Shown here piece after piece: positions 26,493 to 34,514 of a stretch of DNA of 64,000 bases. The notes under the pieces are model-generated. The model saw only the letters and a list, made by a program, of their open reading frames with translations, searched no databases and was not told the DNA's origin. The translations under genes and the position numbers were made by a program. Origin of the DNA: Lutibacter sp. (lineage in GTDB: Bacteria; Bacteroidota; Bacteroidia; Flavobacteriales; Flavobacteriaceae). Every line of letters starts with the position of its first letter. The first letter of the stretch is position 1. Location: assembly GCA_030683995.1 (NCBI GenBank), contig JAUXPH010000015.1, positions 208,416 to 272,415 on the forward strand. Direction: 5' to 3'.

Positions 26493-26740
26493 CGGCTTTA
26501 GGAGATTCACAACTCCAAAAAAAACAATATAAATAGTGAGTTAAACAAACCCGCCTGCGGCCCAATGTCATTAGGTTAAGATTTTTATGCATTATTTTTG
26601 TCCTTCCGAGGTACGAGGAATCCCATCATACGTGCTCATTTGTTGCGATTCCTCCATTGTCGGGCACGAGCGATAGCGAACTGGCGAAGCAATGACAAAT
26701 ATTTCCTTAACTTAATGACATTGACCTGCGGCCAGCAGGA
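26493..26740. mobile_element. Nested palindromic element carrying a 162-bp MITE
   Basis: The dispersed sequence AAAAAAGAAACA...AAAGTCTA is interrupted by a ~45-55-nt element (GGAGATTCACAACTCC hairpin, ends in GAGTTAAA), then by a GC-rich piece (CCCGCCTGCGGCC...AGCAGG). The GC-rich piece is itself split by a MITE at 26563-26724. Uninterrupted relatives of the outer sequence occur at about 23985 and 63921. Confidence 0.7.
26563..26724. mobile_element. Probable 162-bp MITE with 18-bp inverted repeats and 9-bp target duplication
   Basis: Left end CAATGTCATTAGGTTAAG and the reverse complement of the right end CAATGTCATTAAGTTAAG agree at 17 of 18 positions. CCTGCGGCC flanks the element on both sides (26554-26562 and 26725-26733), consistent with a 9-bp target-site duplication. 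No coding capacity. Confidence 0.75.
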
Positions 26741-26782
26741 AAGTCTACACTGATGATCTTTTTCTGTAAAATGAATTCTACC

Positions 26783-26875
26783 CGCGCGCCGGCTGGTATC
26801 TGCGCGCCATCTCACCCTTAGCTATCGCTACGTCGTACTAAAAAAAGCTACCAGCTGTTTTCTTAACGTTCTGCC
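26783..26875. repeat. Expanded, decayed H-type hairpin repeat
   Basis: CGCGCGCCGGCTGG start and TTCTTAACGTTCTGCC end of the H family. The middle is enlarged (GTATCTGCGCGCCATCTCAC...) as in the degenerate copy near 20810-20893, and the stem is reduced to AGCT-ACC-AGCT. Confidence 0.6.
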
Positions 26876-26885
26876 CTCAACGCGC

Positions 26886-27035
26886 CTTATGGCCATGGGA
26901 ATCCCTTTTGTACCAAATAAAAAGTAGCTTAAGATTTCCTTTGTTGGCAGGGAATAAATTATGAAAGGTCTCAGAATATAAACTTGTTTTCCTTCAAAAA
27001 AAAATTCTTGAATTTTATGCAATAATTGATTCCGC
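26886..27035 (-). pseudogene. Internal fragment of an NAD-dependent epimerase gene
   Basis: Reads EGKQVYILRPFIIYSLPTKE...FGTKGIPMAI, clearly related to residues of about 137-180 in the intact epimerase at 29317-30237 (GKRVYILRPCMIHGPG...KGFPWPLG). Both ends are lost, one at an H hairpin and the other at the decayed MazF gene. The 64-aa ORF in the track is therefore a remnant. Confidence 0.8.
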
Positions 27036-27036
27036 C

Positions 27037-27369
27037 CTATTTGATGATTTGGTTGATTCTTTGAATTAATTCCTGATATTTAGCGATTTTAAGGCTTGAT
27101 ACTTTGCCTTTGATTAACTTTTGTTCAAGGACAAATATCTTATGTACACGAAATATAGCTTTTTGCCGGTAAATCTTCAGTTACATCTTTATTGGTAATA
27201 GTGATACTGAGTTTATCTTGTTTCAACTTTGAAGTGATTTGAACAATCATTATATCACCGGTTTCATGAACTGTATCATTCGAAATAACAAAGCCGGACG
27301 AAGTTTATACCCTTTATTGTCGGTAAATGGAACCGGAATGATCACAATATCGCCTTTATAAAAATTCAT
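27037..27369 (-). pseudogene. Frameshifted MazF/PemK-like toxin
   Basis: From ATG 27369 the frame reads MNFYKGDIVIIPVPFTDNKG...LRPAL and then shifts. A second frame continues VISNDTVHETGDIMIVQIT...LPAKSYIS, and a third ends VHKIFVLEQKLIKGK...INQIIK with TAG at 27039. Joined, this is a complete MazF-type protein, so at least two frameshifts inactivate it. The start overlaps the antitoxin stop as ATGA. Confidence 0.85.
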
Positions 27370-27551
27370 GAACGTGCCGTTTTCAGTTTTTCTTTTGCCC
27401 AGTTATCCCAAATATCATCTTCTGCACTGCTCCATTCTTTTTCGAGTGAACTTTCTGTTAATACCGCAAAAGGCACTTCTTCCTTTGCTTCAACGATTTC
27501 AATACTTTTTACATCCTTAAGCTTCGATAAAAGTTTTTTAAGAAATCCCAT
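27366..27551 (-). CDS. Small antitoxin-like protein upstream of the decayed MazF
   Basis: 61 aa, MGFLKKLLSKLKDVKSIEIV followed by an acidic, Trp-containing C-terminus (SSLEKEWSSAEDDIWDNW). Such tails occur in antitoxins paired with MazF-like toxins in Bacteroidota. The reading frame is intact, whereas the toxin is broken, as expected when an orphan antitoxin outlives its partner. Confidence 0.65.
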   Translation of the reverse strand: MGFLKKLLSKLKDVKSIEIVEAKEEVPFAVLTESSLEKEWSSAEDDIWDNWAKEKLKTARS

Positions 27552-28337
27552 TGATTGTTTGCTTTTTGGTGTAATTAATTACTATGTTTTGCATTTTTTT
27601 ATGTTTTTTATCAAAGTTACATAAAAATCCTGAATGATTCATTTTGGTGATTTAAGCTCAATTATATTTGCTTGTACGCCAAAAAATGAAGCGCAAAATT
27701 ACATAATCTTTTCGAAAACTGATAACAAAGACATCATAAGCCAGTAAAGATCCTAAAACCCCGTCATTGCATTACTCTAAAACTAATTGTAACCCCGTCA
27801 TTGCGAGGCGTTATTGAGCGCGAGCGAAAGAACAACGCGGCAACCTGCCCTGAACTATCGCAAAGCTAATGAGAAAGCTTTTTACTTATTTGGCAATGCG
27901 TTTATTTTGTGGGGGTTGTTTAGCGTCATTCCATTAGTTCACAACAAATTTTTAGAAGATTTAGTTAGTTCTTGACAGGTTGCCGCAGTCGAAACGTGTT
28001 CTTTACTTTTTTCATTGATAAAAAAGTAACAAAAAATCTAGTCTACTGATCTTTTTCTGTAAAATTGATTGAATTTTTTTTGCCTTGCGACGTCTGGCCC
28101 TATCGCTAAAAATGTCCACTGGACATTTTTTTAACGCTCTGTCCTATCACCCAGACCGCCGAGATGTATCGTTAAAATATTGGCTTTTTAAGTCGGCTCT
28201 TTGGGTTGCTCCATCGGCCAACGCTAAAAATTTCAATATTTTACAACGAAAAACCTCATATGACGGTTCTTCTTTGCTATGGGTTTAAATTATGTATGGA
28301 CGTACAACGTGAACTTTGAGCTTTCACCTTTAAGCTT
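27552..28337. repeat. Repeat-filled gap including R1 without GIY-YIG and an H hairpin
   Basis: R1 copy (GACATCATAAGCCAGTAAA...GCAAAGCTAATGAGAA) at about 27729-27900, but with no GIY-YIG gene beside it. Then the GCCGCAGTCG family, AAAAATCTAGTCTACTGATC and an H hairpin with TGTCC-ACT-GGACA arms at 28088-28144. ACCCAGACCGCCGAGATGTATCG and the TTTCAATATTTTACAACG tail follow. No gene. Confidence 0.75.
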
Positions 28338-28652
28338 CTAACTTTTTCTAAACGACCCAAACGTTTTCAACATACCCTCTTTTGCGGCAACGGGAAAAGG
28401 TTTGCCGATAGCTTGCTTTATTTTTGCATTGCTCACCACATAACTTTCAGTTAGTTTTTGCAGGCGTTCGGTGTTTAATGGCAAGTGCAACTTATCCCCC
28501 AATTTTGCCATATGGCTAATGAACTCTTTTGAAAGATTAAGAATTCTCGCTTGCTTGTTTTGAGAAGCAGCAATTAATTGTATCAATTCGATGGTTGAAA
28601 GCGGTGTGTCATCTGCCACATTGTAGATGCCTGACGGAATGTTTTGGATTTA
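28338..28652 (-). pseudogene. C-terminal fragment of an NAD-dependent epimerase gene
   Basis: From about IQNIPSGIYNVADDTPLS to the stop it matches the last ~100 residues of the intact epimerase (29317-30237), for example QLIAASQNKQA and ERLQKLTESYVVSN. Upstream the frame hits a stop codon at the junction with the toxin gene (28661). The 93-aa ORF starting at a Val/Met-like codon inside the fragment is unlikely to be functional. Confidence 0.9.
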
Positions 28653-28660
28653 CTTAAAAA

Positions 28661-28924
28661 TTAATAGTGACCCTTGAGGGTTTCAATTTCTATGGTATTA
28701 TTTTCAATATTTACACTGTAAACAAGGCGATCAATTTTTGTTATTCTTCGTGACCAAGAACCCGACAATTCGTATTTTAAAGCTTCTGGCTTGCCTAAAC
28801 CGGTATAGGGATGCACGATAATATCGGCCAGCAATGCCGCTATTTTTTTCTGCACTGCTTTATTTCCACTCTTTTTCCAGTAGTTTATATCCTCAAGTGC
28901 CTTTAAGGAGTATATTATTTCCAT
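28661..28924 (-). CDS. YoeB/Txe-type (RelE superfamily) toxin
   Basis: 87 aa. Typical YoeB/Txe features: LKALEDINYWKKSGNKAVQKKI at the N-terminus, GLGKPEALKYELSGSWSRRIT in the middle and the C-terminal RLVYSV...ETLKGHY ending in His-Tyr. Expected to be a ribosome-dependent mRNA endonuclease. Overlaps its antitoxin gene by 10 nt (ATGGAAATAA). Confidence 0.92.
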   Translation of the reverse strand: MEIIYSLKALEDINYWKKSGNKAVQKKIAALLADIIVHPYTGLGKPEALKYELSGSWSRRITKIDRLVYSVNIENNTIEIETLKGHY

Positions 28925-29121
28925 AAATCTTTGGTGGCAATTTTAACCCCTTTTCCCTTTTTTATTTCTTCTTTGGCTAAAAGTACCCTTTCAACAAACG
29001 CTGGATTGTATGGCGCTTCTTTTTCAACTTCAAACTTGATTTTAAAGGCTTTAAACACCGACTTAATCGCTTTTAATTGTGCCTTATCTTCTGGATATAC
29101 CTTAATGTTAATTGCATCCAT
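28915..29121 (-). CDS. DUF2683-like antitoxin of the YoeB module
   Basis: 68 aa, MDAINIKVYPEDKAQLKAIK, then KAFKIKFEVEKE and a basic/acidic C-terminus. Resembles the DUF2683-type partner commonly encoded before YoeB/Txe toxins in Bacteroidota. Translated just before and coupled to the toxin. The module lies between an epimerase 3' fragment and the complete epimerase gene. Confidence 0.8.
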   Translation of the reverse strand: MDAINIKVYPEDKAQLKAIKSVFKAFKIKFEVEKEAPYNPAFVERVLLAKEEIKKGKGVKIATKDLWK

Positions 29122-29138
29122 TTTGTCTTATTTTTTCA

Positions 29139-29146
29139 CAAAGATA
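29139..29146 (-). promoter_or_regulatory. Putative -7 box (TATCTTTG) of the YoeB antitoxin-toxin operon
   Basis: Perfect TAnnTTTG match 17 nt upstream of the antitoxin ATG at 29121, implying a leader of about 11 nt. Confidence 0.5.
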
Positions 29147-29270
29147 TAAAATTCATCAATAATATTTCTTTATGGTTTTGTTAATTGTTTCCCTTCAACT
29201 CCCCACAAGGTAAACTTTGAGCTTTAACTTCGGCTCCGCTCAGTTACCTATCTTTGAGCTTTTAATGCCA

Positions 29271-29330
29271 ACGCGCCGGCTGGCCCTATCGCTAAAAATG
29301 TTCACTGAACATTTTTTTAACGCTTTGTCC
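29271..29330. repeat. Hairpin repeat H (TGTTC-ACT-GAACA version)
   Basis: ACGCGCCGGCTGGCCCTATCGC, ATGTTC-ACT-GAACAT hairpin, TTTAACGCTTTGTCC. It is followed by CCCCTTCGGGGGTTAGGGGGC, which overlaps the end of the epimerase ORF: the last ~7 residues (LTPEGGTKR) are encoded by the repeat. Confidence 0.85.
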
Positions 29331-30237
29331 CCCCTTCGGGGGTTAGGGGGCCAAAAGACCCAAACGTTTTTAGCAAACCGTCTTTTGCGTTTACGGGTAA
29401 TGGTTTTCCCATTGCGGCAACAATTTTGTTGTTGCTTACCACATAGCTTTCGGTTAGTTTTTGCAGGCGTTCTGAGTTTAAAGGCAGGTGCAAATAATCC
29501 CCTAATTTTGCTAGCCTACTTATTAAACCTTTTGGAATATGGAATATTTTTGCTTGCTTGTTTTGTGATGCCGCAATTAGTTGGATCAAATCGTTGGTTG
29601 AAAGCGGCGTATCATCTGCCACATTGTAAATGCCGGATGGAATGTTAGTTTGTATCAATAGTTCTTTGATCACAAAACACAGATTTTCTACGGATAAAAA
29701 GGATCGTTGGTTCTCAAAAGCTCCCAATGGCCAAGGAAATCCTTTGCTGACCAAACTGTACAACAAATTTAGATTGCCTTTATTCCCGGGACCGTGAATC
29801 ATGCAGGGTCTAAGTATATAAACTCGTTTTCCAGATGGCAATTCTTTAGCTATAATATAATTCTCTGCCTGCTGTTTGGCAATACCATAATGGGTTTTTG
29901 GGTTTGAAATTTCGTCTTCGCTCAATACTTCTTTTACTTCATCAGCTACAGCTTTAACTGTACTCATAAAAATAAAAACAGAGGCTTCTGACATTAAGAA
30001 AGAATCAAATATTTGTTTTGTTAATTCAAAATTGGCCTCATAATATTCTTGCGGATTGGAGACTTTTTTTAAATCGTGCGCTTTCCCTGCCGAATGAATA
30101 ATAACATCCATTTTCAATTCAAAGATTTGATTCGGAATATAGCGAACGCTAATAGGTTCAATCTCGTGAGATAACCTCAAATAATCTTGCAGATTTACAC
30201 CAACAAATCCAGAAGCTCCTGTTATTGCTATTTTCAA
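29317..30237 (-). CDS. NAD-dependent epimerase/dehydratase (WbjF/WbuX-like)
   Basis: 306 aa extended SDR. NAD motif TGASGFVG, catalytic HYGIAK (YxxxK) near 139. The first codon is TTG, 2 nt after the glycosyltransferase stop, and homologues start with the same MKIAITGASG, so TTG is probably real. In fnl/wbj-type clusters this gene follows wbuB and precedes the initiating transferase; it probably makes or converts the UDP-sugar used for initiation. The last residues come from a CCCCTTCGGGGG repeat, so the C-terminus has been replaced. Confidence 0.85.
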   Translation of the reverse strand: MKIAITGASGFVGVNLQDYLRLSHEIEPISVRYIPNQIFELKMDVIIHSAGKAHDLKKVSNPQEYYEANFELTKQIFDSFLMSEASVFIFMSTVKAVADEVKEVLSEDEISNPKTHYGIAKQQAENYIIAKELPSGKRVYILRPCMIHGPGNKGNLNLLYSLVSKGFPWPLGAFENQRSFLSVENLCFVIKELLIQTNIPSGIYNVADDTPLSTNDLIQLIAASQNKQAKIFHIPKGLISRLAKLGDYLHLPLNSERLQKLTESYVVSNNKIVAAMGKPLPVNAKDGLLKTFGSFGPLTPEGGTKR

Positions 30238-30239
30238 TA

Positions 30240-31445
30240 TTATTTCTTTAGGATGAATTCTAAATTATCAATACACTTTTCCAAAGTAAAATTATCTTCA
30301 TAAAAGTTAAGCCCATTGTTGCCTAAATTGATTCTTTCTTCAGTACTCATATCGTACATTTCAAGAATAATCTTAGATAGGCCAATAGAATCGCCTGCAT
30401 TAACCGACAATCCACATTTAGCTTCATTTATAATCGCTGCACCCTCTCCATTTAACATCCCCAAAATTGGTTTTTTAGTACATAAGTAGGCTTGTAGTTT
30501 AGCCGGCACTGTTAAATTAAAAATTATTTCATCTTTTAATGAAACTAAAAGTACATCAGCTTGGTTAAAAAATGTTTTCATCGCATCAATCGGAAACCTA
30601 CCTAAAAAATGAACTGTCTTATTCAAATCATTTTTAAGCACAAAATCTTCAAGTTTTCCTTTACTTCTTCCATCTCCTATAAAAACAAAATGTATATCAA
30701 TCTTATCTTTAAGAATTAAAGCCGTCCTTATTATTGAATCAACATCCTGTGCTGCTCCAATATTTCCAGCAAATATAATTTTGAAGCCTTCCGGTAAATT
30801 AGGAACAGGATAATCTGCATTTCCTTTTAAAATTGAATCCTCAGCCCAGTTTGGAAAATAAATCAGCTTGTTTATATAATTCCCTTTAGCTAAAATGGAC
30901 TCTTTAAATCCTTTGGAACTCATTAAAATTTTATCCGAATTATTATAAATATATTTTACCATTTTTGTAAATAGCGACAAAACATATTTATTGTTTATCC
31001 CGCCTGCAGATGTTAAGCTTTCAGGCCATAAATCCAACACCCAAAAATGAAGAGGAATCCTTTGAATCTTTTTAACGATAATTGCAGGAAATCCTTGTGT
31101 TATCGGAGAAGGCTCATGTACTAAAACAATATCAAATTTCTTCTGAAAGGCCAAAATCAAAGCTCTAAAAGAAGCAAAAAAAGCCCAGCTGAAGTAATTT
31201 AAAAAAAGCCTAATTCCACCACCTTTTCCTCTAGGAACTAACCAAGTCCTAATCACATTAACACCTTGATAATTTTCTTTGGTTTTTTTAAAAAATCCAT
31301 AATTTTCATAGATTTTCCCTTCAGGATAATTAGGCAATCCTGTTAGTACAGTGACTTGATGTCCTCTTTTTGTCAATTCAAGCGCAATATCATTACTTTT
31401 AAAATTCTCAGGGTAAAAATATTGGGTTACAAGAAGGATTTTCAT
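30240..31445 (-). CDS. Family 4 glycosyltransferase (WbuB-like)
   Basis: 401 aa GT-B enzyme. The N-terminus MKILLVTQYFYPENFKSND and GNIGAAQDVDSIIRTA in the C-terminal domain are typical of WbuB-like proteins, which are thought to transfer N-acetyl-L-fucosamine. It directly follows fnlC (4-nt gap) and precedes the epimerase (2-nt gap), the usual gene order for L-FucNAc O-units. Cytosolic face of the inner membrane. Confidence 0.88.
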   Translation of the reverse strand: MKILLVTQYFYPENFKSNDIALELTKRGHQVTVLTGLPNYPEGKIYENYGFFKKTKENYQGVNVIRTWLVPRGKGGGIRLFLNYFSWAFFASFRALILAFQKKFDIVLVHEPSPITQGFPAIIVKKIQRIPLHFWVLDLWPESLTSAGGINNKYVLSLFTKMVKYIYNNSDKILMSSKGFKESILAKGNYINKLIYFPNWAEDSILKGNADYPVPNLPEGFKIIFAGNIGAAQDVDSIIRTALILKDKIDIHFVFIGDGRSKGKLEDFVLKNDLNKTVHFLGRFPIDAMKTFFNQADVLLVSLKDEIIFNLTVPAKLQAYLCTKKPILGMLNGEGAAIINEAKCGLSVNAGDSIGLSKIILEMYDMSTEERINLGNNGLNFYEDNFTLEKCIDNLEFILKK

Positions 31446-31449
31446 TCAA

Positions 31450-32586
31450 TTAATTTATTTCACTCCAAACCACACGTTTCACATAATCGGTATAACTCAA
31501 AATAATGCGAACCACCTTATCACTTACATTTGGCATAGAATAATCGGCTACCAAACGTAACGTTCTTTCTTCACCCCTTTTTTGTGTATTCAGCATTTCC
31601 AAAGCCTGCATAATACGTTCCGGGTTTAACCCCACCATCATTACGGATGCCTCTTCCATCGCTTCAGGGCGCTCGTGGGCTTCACGAATATTTAATGCCG
31701 GAAAATTCATAATCGAAGATTCTTCAGAGATGGTACCGCTATCAGACAGCACCACTTTTGCATTTTTTTGCAAATGATTGTAGTCGTGAAAACCCAAAGG
31801 TTTCATTAATTGAATCAAGGAATTAAATTTAACGCCTGTTTCATTGATTTTATTTCTTGTGCGTGGATGTGTTGAAACAATAATTGGCAACTTATACGTT
31901 TCCGCAATGGCATTCAAACTTTCGACCAGCTTTATAAAATTATTGGAATTGATGTTTTCTTCCCGATGCGCTGATACCACAAAATAATTTTCCTTTTGTA
32001 ATCCCAATGTCGCCAACACCTTTGAATCGTCGATTTGTTTGCTGTACGCAGCCACCACTTCGTAAATGGGTGAGCCCGTTTTTATGATTCTGTCGGCCTG
32101 CAAGCCTTCCCGCAACAAATATTCCCGGGCAATATCGCTGTAGGTCATGTTAATGTCGCTAATGTGATCCACTATTTTTCTGTTGGTTTCTTCAGGCACT
32201 CGCTGATCAAAACAACGGTTTCCTGCTTCCATATGAAAAATAGGGATTTTTCTTTTCTTGGCCGCAATGGCACACAAACAAGAATTGGTATCGCCCAATA
32301 CCAAGAAGGCATCTGGATTTACGGATTCCAATACGGGATCAATATTTATGAGTATTTGGCCTGCAGTTGTAGTGGCATTGTCTCCAGCGGCATTCAAAAA
32401 ATAGTCAGGTTTTCTCAGCCCTAAATCTTTGAAGAATACTTCGTTTAACTCGTAGTCGTAATTTTGACCTGTATGCACTAAAATGTGTTCTATACTTTCG
32501 GTTGCGTCTAATTTTAAAATCACTCTGGAAAGGCGGATGATTTCCGGGCGGGTTCCAACTACGGTCAGGACTTTTAGTTTTTTCAT
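31450..32586 (-). CDS. fnlC: UDP-N-acetylglucosamine 2-epimerase family protein (FnlC/WbjD-like)
   Basis: About 378 aa from ATG 32586 (MKKLKVLTVVGTRPEIIRLS); the track's GTG start 32613 is less likely. WecB/FnlC hallmarks: VGTRPE, VHTGQNYDYEL, HMEAGNRCFDQRVPEETNR, SDSGTISEESS. Together with FnlA and FnlB homologues upstream it would complete UDP-L-FucNAc synthesis by C2 epimerisation. On sequence alone a WecB-like ManNAc function cannot be excluded; the neighbours favour FnlC. Confidence 0.88.
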   Translation of the reverse strand: MKKLKVLTVVGTRPEIIRLSRVILKLDATESIEHILVHTGQNYDYELNEVFFKDLGLRKPDYFLNAAGDNATTTAGQILINIDPVLESVNPDAFLVLGDTNSCLCAIAAKKRKIPIFHMEAGNRCFDQRVPEETNRKIVDHISDINMTYSDIAREYLLREGLQADRIIKTGSPIYEVVAAYSKQIDDSKVLATLGLQKENYFVVSAHREENINSNNFIKLVESLNAIAETYKLPIIVSTHPRTRNKINETGVKFNSLIQLMKPLGFHDYNHLQKNAKVVLSDSGTISEESSIMNFPALNIREAHERPEAMEEASVMMVGLNPERIMQALEMLNTQKRGEERTLRLVADYSMPNVSDKVVRIILSYTDYVKRVVWSEIN

Positions 32587-32617
32587 ATTTTGTAATTTTA
32601 TCGCTGGTATCACCTAT

Positions 32618-32766
32618 TATTTCTCGCAGATATACGCAGATTTTTTTTTCGCAGATTTGCGCTGATTTTGTTTTTATTTATTTAATAAAATTTGCGGTAA
32701 TCTGCATTTTTATCTGCGGCTATCTGCGTGAAAATTTTTTCTTATGTTTTATTTCTCGCAAATTTA
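32618..32766. repeat. TCTGCG-family spacer repeat, copy 1
   Basis: TTTCTCGCAGATATACGCAG...AAAATTTGCGGTAATCTGC...TCTGCGTGAAAA. The outer ends (TTTCTCGCAGA and TCTGCGTGAAA) are imperfect inverted repeats. Further copies fill the other spacers of the fnl region. Confidence 0.8.
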
Positions 32767-32767
32767 C

Positions 32768-33145
32768 TTAAAGATTATTCACAATTCGTTTAATGGACTC
32801 ATCAATTTTTGATGTATTGAAATTGATTAATAATCCTAATTTTTTATTTGATAACTTTAAATAAGTGACTACTTGTTTGTAATGAACATCCGTTAAATTT
32901 TCTACTGACTTAACTTCGATAATCACTTTGTCATTCACCATCAGGTCAATTCTATATCCAATATCTAATTTTATGGTTTCATATTGAAAAGGCAATCCCA
33001 ATTGGCAAATTACGTTTAAATTTTCTTGTCTCAATTCATACGCTAAAGCTGCTTCATAAGCCGATTCTAATAATCCTGGACCTAAGGCGTTGTATACTTT
33101 AAATATGCAGCCTCTTATGATATAAGATATTTCGTTTTCAGACAT
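32768..33145 (-). CDS. GxxExxY-domain protein
   Basis: 125 aa. N-terminal GPGLLESAYEAAL gives the GxxExxY signature. The PD-(D/E)XK-like core IDLMVNDKVIIEVKSVE follows, and the C-terminal KLGLLINFN is conserved. Function unknown. Placed between fnlC and fnlB with TCTGCG repeats on both sides, it interrupts the otherwise compact nucleotide-sugar operon and is probably an insertion. Confidence 0.88.
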   Translation of the reverse strand: MSENEISYIIRGCIFKVYNALGPGLLESAYEAALAYELRQENLNVICQLGLPFQYETIKLDIGYRIDLMVNDKVIIEVKSVENLTDVHYKQVVTYLKLSNKKLGLLINFNTSKIDESIKRIVNNL

Positions 33146-33175
33146 ACTTAAATTAATTTTTGTTTTCAGCTATTT

Positions 33176-33392
33176 TTTATTTCTCGCAGATTTTCGCGGA
33201 TTTTGTTTTTATTTATTTAATAAATTTGCGTTTATCTGCGCTTTTTATCTGCGGCCATCTGCGTGAAATTTTTTACACTTCCTGAAAATTGATTGTTGTT
33301 TCTCAGATATTTATTTGTCTCTCGCTGATTTACGCTGATTTTTATCGCAGATCTTCGCTGATTTTGTTTCTCGCTGATTTACATGAAATTTT
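33176..33392. repeat. TCTGCG-family spacer repeat, copy 2
   Basis: TTTCTCGCAGATTTTCGCGG...TTTGCGTTTATCTGCG...CATCTGCGTGAAA, followed by extra TTTCTCAGATATT and CTCGCTGATTTACGCTG partial units, then the fnlB stop region. Confidence 0.8.
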
Positions 33393-34511
33393 TTATACTT
33401 CCTCAAAATAGGTATCCGCATCATTGGGATCATAAAACTCGTTGATCCAGAAATTGGTGTATAAAATGTCATCGCCTATATTTTTGATATTGTGTGTGTA
33501 CCAAATTGGCATATCCACATAAGCCGGTTCATTGCCGTCCAAATAGAAATCCAATACTTCCTTGGTTCCTATGCGGCGTAATTGGATTAACGCTTTTCCT
33601 TTGATGACCGCAAAGCGTTCAATTTTACGGGTATGATAATGATTTCCCCTAGTGATTCCTGGCACTGTGGTTGAAAAAGACACTTGTCCGCCAACGCCCA
33701 ATCGGATCACCTCCACAAAGGAACCTCTAGGATCGGTATGCTGGGTGAATTTTACCGGAAAATGATTGGCAATGTCCATATAACAACGGAATGTATTGAA
33801 TAAATTTAATTCGAACGTGTTGTTGATTGCAGGAATTTCTCCCTTGTCCTGATATTGTGTTTTATAGTTTTCCAGCAAGGAAAGCATGGCTGATACTTTC
33901 GAAACCGACGTATGTGGCACCAAAACTTCCTCTTTGCTTTCAGCACATTTTATTTCATTGATAATTTCACCCACCAGTTCACCCACATAAATCAACTTTA
34001 CCTCACTGTCAACCTCAATTTTTGGTATTTCATTGTGGTATAACTTATGGCAAAATGTAGCGACCACTGAATTATAATTCGGTTGTCCGAAGGGCCCAAA
34101 TACATTTGGAATAATCATTCCCGTAAATTTTCCTCCTGATTTTTTTGCCCAATCTACCATCAATTCCCGGCCTTCTTTTTTGGATTTGCCATACAGATTG
34201 TCTTTTTCTTCCTGTGTAGAGGATGAAAATAAGACGTGGGCTTTGCTATTTGTTTTGTTGAGGGCGCTGATTAATTTTTGAACCAATCCGATGTTCGTGT
34301 CATAAATCACTTGTGGTTCATTATGGCGATTCATCGCGGCCAAATGCACAATTACATCGCATTGCGACACAAATTCATTTAATTTGTTTTCATCCTCAAA
34401 AAAACTTCTTTGAAAATCAATACGCTCAAATTCTTCGGGATGCAAGCCCACGGTGTTATATAAATGGGTGCCGACAAATCCGGCCTGGCCGGTTATTCCT
34501 ATTTTTAACAT
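33393..34511 (-). CDS. fnlB: FnlB/WbjC-like SDR reductase with C-terminal cupin domain
   Basis: 372 aa. N-terminal SDR domain with GITGQAGFVGTHL and LYGKSKKEG (YxxxK); C-terminal cupin from about residue 250 with the metal-binding-like NHYHTRKIERFAV. This two-domain layout is that of FnlB/WbjC, a bifunctional epimerase/reductase acting on the 4-keto sugar made by FnlA, giving the precursor for FnlC. Flanked by TCTGCG spacers on both sides. Confidence 0.9.
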   Translation of the reverse strand: MLKIGITGQAGFVGTHLYNTVGLHPEEFERIDFQRSFFEDENKLNEFVSQCDVIVHLAAMNRHNEPQVIYDTNIGLVQKLISALNKTNSKAHVLFSSSTQEEKDNLYGKSKKEGRELMVDWAKKSGGKFTGMIIPNVFGPFGQPNYNSVVATFCHKLYHNEIPKIEVDSEVKLIYVGELVGEIINEIKCAESKEEVLVPHTSVSKVSAMLSLLENYKTQYQDKGEIPAINNTFELNLFNTFRCYMDIANHFPVKFTQHTDPRGSFVEVIRLGVGGQVSFSTTVPGITRGNHYHTRKIERFAVIKGKALIQLRRIGTKEVLDFYLDGNEPAYVDMPIWYTHNIKNIGDDILYTNFWINEFYDPNDADTYFEEV

Positions 34512-34514
34512 TGT

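Noticed and set aside
29217-29648. 143-aa plus-strand ORF opposite the epimerase C-terminus
   Set aside because: Antisense shadow of the epimerase gene and the H hairpin.
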